A stretch of 64,000 bases of DNA, taken from NCBI GenBank assembly GCA_032718475.1, contig JAUCBJ010004292.1:22804-86803 (forward strand). The letters run 5' to 3'. Below, one piece after another: positions 34,273 through 46,100 of this stretch. The DNA is from Nemertoderma westbladi (Eukaryota > Xenacoelomorpha > Nemertodermatida > Nemertodermatidae). The position numbers and the translations under genes are program-made. A model generated the notes under the pieces. The model ran no database searches, was not told the origin of the DNA, and saw only the letters and a program-made list of their open reading frames with translations. Position 1 is the stretch's first letter, and each line of letters begins with the position of its first letter.

Positions 34273-34275
<3 letters not shown>
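31549..34275 (+). repeat. 68/71-bp intronic satellite made of exon-B end plus its 5' splice site, first block
   Basis: The units read CAGCTACTCAATGTGG, optional TAG, AGTTGGGTGGTGGTACAG, TGACGTCAGAG, then GTTAGTAACTCAGTTAATATGAA. The first 45 nt correspond to the last 15 codons of exon B and the rest to the start of its intron. Each unit repeats the GAG|GTTAGT donor and a TGACGTCA palindrome. About 39 units lie here. The unit at about 32756-32800 has the exon-specific form (ATGTTGAGTTGGGTGGAGG). Confidence 0.97.
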
Positions 34276-34310
<35 letters not shown>

Positions 34311-35725
34311 CCAGGCCTGGAGGCCCATAATTAACATAAATTACAAATTACAATAATATAATTATTAGATCACAGCACAATTTAATAGTAAAATATACGT
34401 ATAATGAATAGAGTCTATTTCAAAGTTCTAAAAATCCATATTTATCATTTCCCGTATTCTGCTTGAAGGGGCTGTCACTTCCGATATTGTTTGCACTAAA
34501 ATATTTGTAGAACTTTCGATGCGTGACCATAGTGATCGAATCGCGTTATACCGTACGTGAATGAATTTGCACAAGTTAAGCTCGCCAAACATTAGCGATA
34601 CACTGCAGTCATATTTATACCCAAATAATTTCCAGCTATATTGTTATAACCCACTCTAAATTTGTTGTATAATCTTGCGTCAAAATTGCGGCGAGCCCAT
34701 AATGAGTTACAATAGAATTGTGAACAGAAAGCTAAAAATAGTTTCCGTTTTACATTAATCGAGCAGACACCAAATTTCCTAATTAACATATTGCCACGTC
34801 TATAAAGTGCATGTAACTGATTGATAATGTCATGCCCGTCATCTGTGGAAGCATGAATAATATGGCCTAGATACTTAAATTGATCTACTTGTTCTAACAT
34901 AACACCATTTATATTAAATTTTGTTGTTACAATAGTTGTATTCGATTTCGGCACAAAACACATTAATTTGGACTTTTTCACGTTAATCTTGATTGAATGT
35001 AATTTTGTATAGTCCTCAAATATACGTAATAGCTTATTCATGCCATATGCGGAGTTTGATAACACCGTGAGATCGTCCGCATACATGCAATGGTTCGCCC
35101 TATGATTACCAATTTGACAACCTACATTGGTAGCATCAAATTCTAAGCTTAAATCATATAAATAAACATTATAAAATAAAGGGGAAAGAATTCCACCCTG
35201 TTTAGTACCATTAGTAACAAAAAATGGGATGGAATGGAAACCCCCCCCCATCTCACGCTTATACACTGAAAACGATACCAATAAACCATAACACGAACTA
35301 AATACAACGGCACTTTCCGTTCAATCAATTTACTAAAAAGTTTATAATGATTTACGAGGTCAAAAGCCTTGGATGAGTCTAAAAAGCACACATATATAGG
35401 GCTGTCATTATCTAGGTAAAATTTTATAATTTCCTTTAGAGTGTATATGGCTAGCTCCGTGCCCAACTCCTTTTTAAAACCGAATTGTGAGTCCGTTGTG
35501 TATAGGTAATCTGATATTTTATCTAAATATACATGCTCCAGCAATTTGCTAGATATAGTGGAAAGAATAATTCCACGATAATTATCGCCGTCCGTGATGT
35601 CGCCATTTCTATCTTTAACTAACGGTATCAAATCAGAAACTATACACTCTGGAGGCATTGAACCATGAATATTAATAAACGTATAAATATTTGCTAAATG
35701 TACGGTCAAATTATGAACAAGTCAA
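34276..35725 (-). mobile_element. 5'-truncated LINE inserted antisense in the intronic satellite
   Basis: A 32-base T run at 34276-34307 is the poly(A) tail on the minus strand. Upstream on that strand are RT blocks: NYRGIILS, FLDSSKAFDLVNH, GTKQGGILSPLF, the catalytic YADD, and INGVMLEQVDQFKYLGHII. The frame changes at a nine-base C run (35241-35249) and again near 34595, so the copy is inactive unless these are sequencing errors. Possible target duplication AATAT at 34271-34276 and 35726-35730. Same family as 20766-22259. Clade not firmly assigned; it resembles the CR1/L2 group except for the poly(A). Confidence 0.85.
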
Positions 35726-38700
35726 AATATGAACAGCTACTCAATGTGGTAGAGTTGGGTGGTGGTGCAGTGACGTCAGAGGTCAGTAACTCCGTTAATA
35801 TGAACATCTACTCAATGTGGTAGAGGTGGGTGGAGGTACAGTGACGTCAGAGGTTAGTAACTCAGTTAATATGAACAGCTACTCAATGTGGTAGAGTTGG
35901 GTGGAGGTACAGTGACGTCAGAGGTTAGTAACTCAGTTAATATGAACAGCTACTCAATGTGGAGTTGGGTGGTGGTACAGTGACGTCAGAGGTTAGTAAC
36001 TCAGTTAATATGAACAGCTACTCAATGTGGTAGAGTTGGGTGGAGGTACAGTGACGTCAGAGGTTAGTAACTCAGTTAATATGAACAGCTACTCAATGTG
36101 GAGTTGGGTGGTGGTACAGTGACGTCAGAGGTTAGTAACTCAGTTAATATGAACAGCTACTCAATGTGGTAGAGTTGGGTGGTGGTGCAGTGACGTCAGA
36201 GGTTAGTAACTCAGTTAATATGAACATCTACTCAATGTGGAGTTGGGTGGAGGTACAGTGACGTCAGAGGTTAGTAACTCCGTTAATATGAACAGCTACT
36301 CAATGTGGAGTTGGGTGGTGGTACAGTGACGTCAGAGGTTAGTAACTCAGTTAATATGAACAGCTACTCAATGTGGTAGAGTTGGGTGGTGGTACAGTGA
36401 CGTCAGAGGTTAGTAACTCAGTTAATATGAACAGCTACTCAATGTGGAGTTGGGTGGTGGTACAGTGACGTCAGAGGTTAGTAACTCAGTTAATATGAAC
36501 AGCTACTCAATGTGGTAGAGTTGGGTGGTGGTACAGTGACGTCAGAGGTTAGTAACTCAGTTAATATGAACAGCTACTCAATGTGGTAGAGTTGGGTGGT
36601 GGTACAGTGACGTCAGAGGTTAGTAACTCCGTTAATATGAACAGCTACTCAATGTTGAGTTGGGTGGAGGTACAGTGACGTCAGAGGTTAGTAACTCAGT
36701 TAATATGCACAGCTACTCAATGTGGTAGAGTTGGGTGGTGGTACAGTGACGTCAGAGGTTAGTAACTCAGTTAATATGAACAGCTACTCAATGTGGTAGA
36801 GTTGGGTGGAGGTACAGTGACGTCAGAGGTTAGTAACTCAGTTAATATGAACAGCTACTCAATGTGGTAGAGTTGGGTGGTGGTACAGTGACGTCAGAGG
36901 TTAGTAACTCCGTTAATATGAACAGCTACTCAATGTTGAGTTGGGTGGAGGTACAGTGACGTCAGAGGTTAGTAACTCAGTTAATATGCACAGCTACTCA
37001 ATGTGGTAGAGTTGGGTGGTGGTACAGTGACGTCAGAGGTTAGTAACTCAGTTAATATGAACAGCTACTCAATGTGGTAGAGTTGGGTGGAGGTACAGTG
37101 ACGTCAGAGGTTAGTAACTCAGTTAATATGAACAGCTATTCAATGTGGTAGAGTTGGGTGGAGGTACAGTGACGTCAGAGGTTAGTAACTCCGTTAATAT
37201 GAACAGCTACTCAATGTGGTAGAGTTGGGTGGAGGTACAGTGACGTCAGAGGTTAGTAACTCAGTTAATATGAACAGCTACTCAATGTGGTAGAGTTGGG
37301 TGGTGGTACAGTGACGTCAGAGGTTAGTAACTCAGTTAATATGAACAGCTACTCAATGTGGAGTTGGGTGGAGGTACAGTGACGTCAGAGGTTAGTAACT
37401 CAGTTAATATGAACATCTACTCAATGTGGAGTTGGGTGGTGGTACAGTGACGTCAGAAGTTAGTAACTCAGTTAATATGAACAGCTACTCAATGTGGTAG
37501 AGTTGGGTGGAGGTACAGTGACGTCAGAGGTTAGTAACTCAGTTAATATGAACAGCTACTCAATGTGGTAGAGTTGGGTGGAGGTACAGTGACGTCAGAG
37601 GTTAGTAACTCAGTTAATATGAACATCTACTCAATGTGGAGTTGGGTGGAGGTACAGTGACGTCAGAGGTTAGTAACTCAGTTAATATGAACATCTACTC
37701 AATGTGGAGTTGGGTGGTGGTACAGTGACGTCAGAAGTTAGTAACTCAGTTAATATGAACAGCTACTCAATGTGGTAGAGTTGGGTGGAGGTACAGTGAC
37801 GTCAGAGGTTAGTAACTCAGTTAATATGAACATCTACTCAATGTGGAGTTGGGTGGTGGTACAGTGACGTCAGAAGTTAGTAACTCAGTTAATATGAACA
37901 GCTACTCAATGTGGTAGAGTTGGGTGGAGGTACAGTGACGTCAGAGGTTAGTAACTCAGTTAATATGAACAGCTACTCAATGTGGTAGAGTTGGGTGGAG
38001 GTACAGTGACGTCAGAGGTTAGTAACTCAGTTAATATGAACAGCTATTCAATGTGGTAGAGTTGGGTGGAGGTACAGTGACGTCAGAGGTTAGTAACTCC
38101 GTTAATATGAACAGCTACTCAATGTGGTAGAGTTGGGTGGAGGTACAGTGACGTCAGAGGTTAGTAACTCAGTTAATATGAACAGCTACTCAATGTGGTA
38201 GAGTTGGGTGGTGGTACAGTGACGTCAGAGGTTAGTAACTCAGTTAATATGAACAGCTACTCAATGTGGAGTTGGGTGGAGGTACAGTGACGTCAGAGGT
38301 TAGTAACTCAGTTAATATGAACATCTACTCAATGTGGAGTTGGGTGGTGGTACAGTGACGTCAGAAGTTAGTAACTCAGTTAATATGAACAGCTACTCAA
38401 TGTGGTAGAGTTGGGTGGAGGTACAGTGACGTCAGAGGTTAGTAACTCAGTTAATATGAACATCTACTCAATGTGGAGTTGGGTGGTGGTACAGTGACGT
38501 CAGAGGTTAGTAACTCAGTTAATATGAACAGCTACTCAATGTGGAGTTGGGTGGTGGTACAGTGACGTCAGAGGTTAGTAACTCAGTTAATATGAACAGC
38601 TACTCAATGTGGTAGAGTTGGGTGGTGGTACAGTGACGTCAGAGGTTAGTAACTCAGTTAATATGAACAGCTACTCAATGTGGAGTTGGGTGGTGGTACA

Positions 38701-39831
38701 GTGACGTCAGAGGTTAGTAACTCAGTTAATATGAACAGCTACTCAATGTGGTAGAGTTGGGTGGTGGTACAGTGACGTCAGAGGTTAGTAACTCAGTTAA
38801 TATGAACAGCTACTCAATGTGGAGTTGGGTGGTGGTACAGTGACGTCAGAGGTTAGTAACTCAGTTAATATGAACAGCTACTCAATGTGGTAGAGTTGGG
38901 TGGTGGTACAGTGACGTCGTCAGAGGTTAGTAACTCCGTTAATATGAACAGCTACTCAATGTGGTAGAGTCGGGTGGTGGTACAGTGACGTCAGAGGTTA
39001 GTAACTCAGTTAATATGAACAGCTACTCAATGTGGTAGAGTTGGGTGGTGGTACAGTGACGTCAGAGGTTAGTAACTCCGTTAATATGAACAGCTACTCA
39101 ATGTGGTAGAGTTGGGTGGAGGTACAGTGACGTCAGAGGTTAGTAACTCAGTTAATATGAACAGCTACTCAATGTGGAGTTCGGTGGAGGTACAGTGACG
39201 TCAGAGGTTAGTAACTCAGTTAATATGAACATCTACTCAATGTGGAGTTGGGTGGAGGTACAGTGACGTCAGAGGTTAGTAACTCAGTTAATATGAACAG
39301 CTACTCAATGTGGAGTTGGGTGGTGGTACAGTGACGTCAGAGGTTAGTAACTCAGTTAATATGAACAGCTACTCAATGTGGTAGAGTTGGGTGGTGGTAC
39401 AGTGACGTCAGAGGTTAGTAACTCAGTTAATATGAACAGCTACTCAATGTGGAGTTGGGTGGTGGTACAGTGACGTCAGAGGTTAGTAACTCAGTTAATA
39501 TGAACATCTACTCAATGTGGTAGAGTTGGGTGGTGGTACAGTGACGTCAGAGGTTAGTAACTCAGTTAATATGAACAGCTACTCAATGTGGTAGAGTTGG
39601 GTGGTGGTACAGTGACGTCAGAGGTTAGTAACTCAGTTAATATGAACATCTACTCAATGTGGAGTTGGGTGGAGGTACAGTGACGTCAGAGGTTATTAAC
39701 TCAGTTAATATGAACAGCTACTCAATGTGGAGTTGGGTGGTGGTACAGTGACGTCAGAGGTTAGTAACTCAGTTAATATGCACAGCTACTCAATGTGGTA
39801 GAGTTGGGTGGTGGTACAGTATAGGTAACAG
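35726..39831 (+). repeat. 68/71-bp intronic satellite, second block
   Basis: The same unit as before the LINE, about 58-59 copies. Internal duplication is visible: GTCAGAAGTTAG variants at about 37452, 37730, 37870 and 38360, and CAGCTATTCAATG at 37134 and 38041, about 907 bp apart. The array ends at ...GGTGGTGGTACAGT, directly against the repeated acceptor of exon C. Confidence 0.97.
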
Positions 39832-39878
39832 TTACATACGTCCGTTCCCTAGGTAACAGTTATATTCCCGTTCCCTAG
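39828..39878 (+). repeat. tandemly repeated 3' splice acceptor before RGM exon C
   Basis: GTAACAGTTA following an AG occurs three times: after TATAG (39833), after TTCCCTAG (39853) and at the true exon start after TTCCCTAG (39879). The last two units are 26 bp apart. The authentic one is taken as 39879 because it is nearest the conserved coding sequence and in phase 0 with exon B. Confidence 0.8.
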
Positions 39879-40073
39879 GTAACAGTTACATTCCACGCTC
39901 GGGAGGGCTGCAACGACGAACAGACATACCAAGGAGGGATAGATAACTTACCCGGCGCCTTTATAAACGGAGCCAAGGATGTTGAGGGGTTTATAATCAC
40001 GAGGAACAAGGGACCAATAACAACCGTCGTTATAGAGTCGATGTTTATCGAAACTAGAGTGTCATTGAGACAG
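39879..40073 (+). CDS. RGM: RGM exon C: RGM C domain, first part
   Basis: 65 codons with no stop, from VTVTFHAREGCNDEQTYQ to TRVSLRQ. The conserved elements of RGM C domains are seen: the C-x2-(E/Q)-x-x-Y pattern, then GIDNLPGAFINGAK, the equivalent of the (E/D)-L-P-x-A-F-x-(D/N)-G-(S/A)-K block. The donor CAG|GTAGGT follows at 40074. The exon is phase 0 at both ends. Confidence 0.92.
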
Positions 40074-40132
40074 GTAGGTGAATTCTACTGTCACCATATG
40101 TACGGGTCCTCTTAAACGGTGGATTATACTTT

Positions 40133-43100
40133 TATCGGCCTTTCCCTTCCCTTCCCTTCTTTATTATCTTCTAGATCGGCCCTTCCCTTCCCTTTACTTT
40201 GATTTATTCTCTTCTAGATCGGCCCTTACCTTCCCTTTACTTTGATTTATTATCTTCTAGATCGGCCCTTCCCTTTACTTTGATTTATTCTCTTCTAGAT
40301 CGGCCCTTCCCTTTACTTTGATTTATTATCTTCTAGATCGGCCCTTCCCTTCCCTTTACTTTGATTTATTCTCTTCTAGATCGGCCCTTCCCTTTACTTT
40401 GATTTATTATCTTCTAGATCGGCCCTTCCCTTCCCTTTACTTTGATTTATGCTCTTCTAGATCGGCCCTTCCCTTCCCTTTACTTTGATTTATTCTCTTC
40501 TAGATCGGCCCTTCCCTTCCCTTTACTTTGATTTATTATCTTCTAGATCGGCCCTTCCCTTTACTTTGATTTATTATCTTCTAGATCGGCCCTTCCCTTC
40601 CCTTTACTTTGATTTATTATCTTCTAGATCGGCCCTTCCCTTTACTTTGATTTATTCTCTTCTAGATCGGCCCTTCCCTTCCCTTTACTTTGATTTATTA
40701 TCTTCTAGATCGGCCCTTCCCTTTACTTTGATTTATTATCTTCTAGATCGGCCCTTCCCTTCCCTTTACTTTGATTTATTATCTTCTAGATCGGCCCTTC
40801 CCTTTACTTTGATTTATTATCTTCTAGATCGGCCCTTCCCTTCCCTTTACTTTGATTTATTATCTTCTAGATCGGCCCTTCCCTTTACTTTGATTTATTC
40901 TCTTCTAGATCGGCCCTTCCCTTTACTTTGATTTATTCTCTTCTAGATCGGCCCTTCCCTTCCCTTTACTTTGATTTATTCTCTTCTAGATCGGCCCTTC
41001 CCTTCCCTTTACTTTGATTTATTCTCTTCTAGATCGGCCCTTCCCTTCCCTTTACTTTGATTTATTCTCTTCTAGATCGGCCCTTCCCTTTACTTTGATT
41101 TATTCTCTTCTAGATCGGCCCTTCCTTTTACTTTGATTTATTATCTTCTAGATCGGCCCTTCCCTTTACTTTGATTTATTATCTTCTAGATCGGCCCTTC
41201 GCTTTACTTTGATTTATTATCTTCTAGATCGGCCCTTCCCTTCCCTTTACTTTGATTTATTATCTTCTAGATCGGCCCTTCCCTTTACTTTGATTTATTA
41301 TCTTCTAGATCGGCCCTTCCCTTCCCTTTACTTTGATTTATTATCTTCTAGATCGGCCCTTCCCTTCCCTTTACTTTGATTTATTATCTTCTAGATCGGC
41401 CCTTCCCTTCCCTTTACTTTGATTTATTCTCTTCTAGATCGGCCCTTCCCTTCCCTTTACTTTGATTTATTCTCTTCTAGATCGGCCCTTCCCTTTACTT
41501 TGATTCATTCTCTTCTAGTTCGGCCCTTCCCTTCCCTTTACTTTGATTTATTCTCTTCTCGGCCCTTCCCTTCCCTTTACTTTGATTCATTCTCTTCTAG
41601 TTCGGCCCTTCCCTTCCCTTTACTTTGATTTATTCTCTTCTCGGCCCTTCCCTTCCCTTTACTTTGATTCATTCTCTTCTAGTTCGGCCCTTCCCTTCCC
41701 TTTACTTTGATGTATTATCTTCTATAGATCGGCCCTTCCCTTTACTTTGATTTATTATCTTCTAGATCGGCCCTTCCCTTTACTTTGATTTATTATCTTC
41801 TAGATCGGCCCTTCCCTTCCCTTTACTTTGATTTATTATCTTCTAGATCGGCCCTTCCCTTTACTTTGATTTATTCTCTTCTAGTTCGGCCCTTCCCTTC
41901 CCTTTACTTTGATGTATTATCTTCTATAGATCGGCCCTTCCCTTTACTTTGATTCATTCTCTTCTAGTTCGGCCCTTCCCTTCCCTTTACTTTGATGTAT
42001 TATCTTCTATAGATCGGCCCTTCCCTTTACTTTGATTTATTATCTTCTAGATCGGCCCTTCCCTTTACTTTGATTTATTATCTTCTAGATCGGCCCTTCC
42101 CTTCCCTTTACTTTGATTTATTATCTTCTAGATCGGCCCTTCCCTTCCCTTTACTTTGATTTATTCTCTTCTAGATCGGCCCTTCCCTTTAATTTGATTT
42201 ATTATCTTCTAGATCGGCCCTTCCCTTTACTTTGATTTATTATCTTCTAGATCGGCCCTTCCCTTTACTTTGATTTATTATCTTCTAGATCGGCCCTTCC
42301 CTTTACTTTGATTCATTCTCTTCTAGTTCGGCCCTTCCCTTCCCTTTACTTTGATGTATTATCTTCTATAGATCGGCCCTTCCCTTTACTTTGATTTATT
42401 ATCTTCTAGATCGGCCCTTCCCTTTATTTTGATTTATTATCTTCTAGATCGGCCCTTCCCTTCCCTTTACTTCGATTTATTCTCTTCTCGACCCTTCCCT
42501 TCCCTTTACTTTGATTCATTCTCTTCTAGATCGGCCCTTCCCTTCCCTTTACTTTGATTTATTCTCTTCTAGATCGGCCCTTCCCTTTACTTTGATTTAT
42601 TATCTTCTAGATCGGCCCTTCCCTTTACTTTGATTTATTATCTTCTAGATCGGCCCTTCCCTTTACTTTGATTTATTATCTTCTAGATCGGCCCTTCCCT
42701 TCCCTTTACTTTGATTTATTATCTTCTAGATCGGCCCTTCCCTTTACTTTGATTTATTATCTTCTAGATCGGCCCTTCCCTTCCCTTTACTTTGATTTAT
42801 TATCTTCTAGATCGGCCCTTCCCTTCCCTTTACTTTGATTTATTCTCTTCTAGATCGGCCCTTCCCTTTACTTTGATTTATTATCTTCTAGATTGGCCCT
42901 TCCCTTCCCTTTACTTTGATTTATTATCTTCTAGATCGGCCCTTCCCTTTACTTTGATTTATTATCTTCTAGATCGGCCTTTCCCTTCCCTTTACTTTGA
43001 TTTATTATCTTCTAGATCGGCCCTTCCCTTCCCTTTACTTTGATTTATTCTCTTCTAGATCGGCCCTTCCCTTTACTTTGATTTATTATCTTCTAGATCG

Positions 43101-46100
43101 GCCCTTCCCTTCCCTTTACTTTGATTTATTCTCTTCTAGATCGGCCCTTCCCTTTACTTTGATTTATTATCTTCTAGATCGGCCCTTCCCTTCCCTTTAC
43201 TTTGATTTATTATCTTCTAGATCGGCCCTTCCCTTTACTTTGATTTATTATCTTCTAGATCGGCCCTTCCCTTTACTTTGATTTATTATCTTCTAGATCG
43301 GCCCTTCCCTTTACTTTGATTTATTATCTTCTAGATCGGCCCTTCCCTTCCCTTTACTTTGATTTATTCTCTTCTAGATCGGCCCTTCCCTTCCCTTTAC
43401 TTTGATTTATTATCTTCTAGATCGGCCCTTCCCTTTACTTTGATTTATTATCTTCTAGATCGGCCCTTCCCTTCCCTTCCCTTTACTTTGATTTATTCTC
43501 TTCTAGATCGGCCCTTCCCTTTACTTTGATTTATTCTCTTCTAGATCGGCCCTTCCCTTTACTTTGATTTATTCTCTTCTAGATCGGCCCTTCCCTTCCC
43601 TTTACTTTGATTTATTATCTTCTCGACCCTTCCCTTCCCTTTACTTTGATTTATTATCTTCTAGATCGGCCCTTCCCTTCCCTTTACTTTGATTTATTCT
43701 CTTCTAGATCGGCCTTTCCCTTCTCTTTACTTTGATTTATTCTCTTCTCGACCCTTCCCTTCCCTTTACTTTGATTTATTATCTTCTAGATCGGCCTTTC
43801 CCTTCTCTTTACTTTGATTTATTATCTTCTAGATCGGCCCTTCCCTTTACTTTGATTTATTCTCTTCTAGATCGGCCTTTCCCTTCCCTTTACTTTGATT
43901 TATTCTCTTCTAGATCGGCCCTTCCCTTTACTTTGATTTATTCTCTTCTCGGCCCTTCCCTTCCCTTTACTTTGATTTATTCTCTTCTAGATCGGCCCTT
44001 CCCTTCCCTTTACTTTGATTTATTATCTTCTAGATCGGCCCTTCCCTTCCCTTTACTTTGATTTATTATCTTCTAGATCGGCCCTTCCCTTCCCTTTACT
44101 TTGATTTATTCTCTTCTCGGCCCTTCCCTTCCCTTTAATTTGATTTATTATCTTCTAGATCGGCCCTTCCCTTCCCGTTACTTTGATTTATTCTCTTCTA
44201 GATCGGCCCTTCCCTTCCCTTTACTTTGATTTATTCTCTTCTCGGCCCTTCCCTTCCCTTTAATTTGATTTATTATCTTCTAGATCGGCCCTTCCCTTCC
44301 CGTTACTTTGATTTATTCTCTTCTAGATCGGCCCTTCCCTTCCCTTTACTTTGATTTATTCTCTTCTCGGCCCTTCCCTTCCCTTTAATTTGATTTATTA
44401 TCTTCTAGATCGGCCCTTCCCTTCCCGTTACTTTGATTTATTCTCTTCTAGATCGGCCCTTCCCTTCCCTTTACTTTGATTTATTCTCTTCTAGAGCGGC
44501 CCTTCCCTTCCCTTTACTTTGATTTATTCTCTTCTAGATCGGCCCTTCCCTTCCCTTTACTTTGATTTATTCTCTTCTCGACCCTTCCCTTCCCTTTACT
44601 TTGATTTATTCTCTTCTAGATCGGCCCTTCCCTTCCCTTTACTTTGATTTATTCTCTTCTAGATCGGCCCTTCCCTTCCCTTTACTTTGATTTATTATCT
44701 TCTAGATCGGCCCTTCCCTTTACTTTGATTTATTATCTTCTAGATCGGCCCTTCCCTTTACTTTGATTTATTCTCTTCTAGATCGGCCCTTCCCTTTACT
44801 TTGATTTATTCTCTTCTAGTTCGGCCCTTCCCTTCCCTTTACTTTGATGTATTATCTTCTATAGATCGGCCCTTCCCTTTACTTTGATTTATTATCTTCT
44901 AGATCGGCCCTTCCCTTTACTTTGATTTATTATCTTCTAGATCGGCCCTTCCCTTTACTTTGATTTATTCTCTTCTAGATCGGCCCTTCCCTATACTTTG
45001 ATTTATTATCTTCTAGATCGGCCCTTCCCTTCCCGTTACTTTGATTTATTCTCTTCTAGATCGGCCCTTCCCTTCCCTATACTTTGATTTATTATCTTCT
45101 AGATCGGCCCTTCCCTTCCCTTTACTTTGATTTATTATCTTCTAGATCGGCCCTTCCCTTTAATTTGATTTATTATCTTCTAGATCGGCCCTTCCCTTTA
45201 ATTTGATTTATTATCTTCTAGATCGGCCCTTCCCTTTAATTTGATTTATTCTCTTCTAGATCGGCCCTTCCCTTCCCTTTACTTTGATTTATTCTCTTCT
45301 CGGCCCTTCCCTTCCCTTTACTTTGATTTATTCTCTTCTAGATCGGCCCTTCCCTTTACTTTGATTTATTATCTTCTAGATCGGCCCTTCCCTTTACTTT
45401 GATTTATTATCTTCTAGATCGGCCCTTCCCTTTACTTTGATTTATTCTCTTCTAGATCGGCCCTTCCCTTCCCTTTACTTTGATTTATTCTCTTCTAGAT
45501 CGGCCCTTCCCTTTACTTTGATTTATTCTCTTCTCGGCCCTTCCCTTCCCTTTACTTTGATTTATTCTCTTCTAGATCGGCCCTTCCCTTCCCTTTACTT
45601 TGATTTATTCTCTTCTAGATCGGCCCTTCCCTTCCCTTTACTTTGATTTATTCTCTTCTCGGCCCTTCCCTTCCCTTTACTTTGATTTATTCTCTTCTAG
45701 ATCGGCCCTTCCCTTCCCTTTACTTTGATTTATTCTCTTCTAGATCGGCCCTTCCCTTTACTTTGATTTATTCTCTTCTCGGCCCTTCCCTTCCCTTTAC
45801 TTTGATTTATTCTCTTCTAGATCGTCCCTTCCCTTCCCTTTACTTTGATTTATTCTCTTCTAGATCGGCCCTTCCCTTCCCTTTACTTTGATTTATTCTC
45901 TTCTCGGCCCTTCCCTTCCCTTTACTTTGATTTATTATCTTCTAGATCGGCCCTTCCCTTTACTTTGATTTATTCTCTTCTAGATCGGCCCTTCCCTATA
46001 CTTTGATTTATTATCTTCTAGATCGGCCCTTCCCTTCCCGTTACTTTGATTTATTATCTTCTAGATCGGCCCTTCCCTTCCCTATACTTTGATTTATTAT

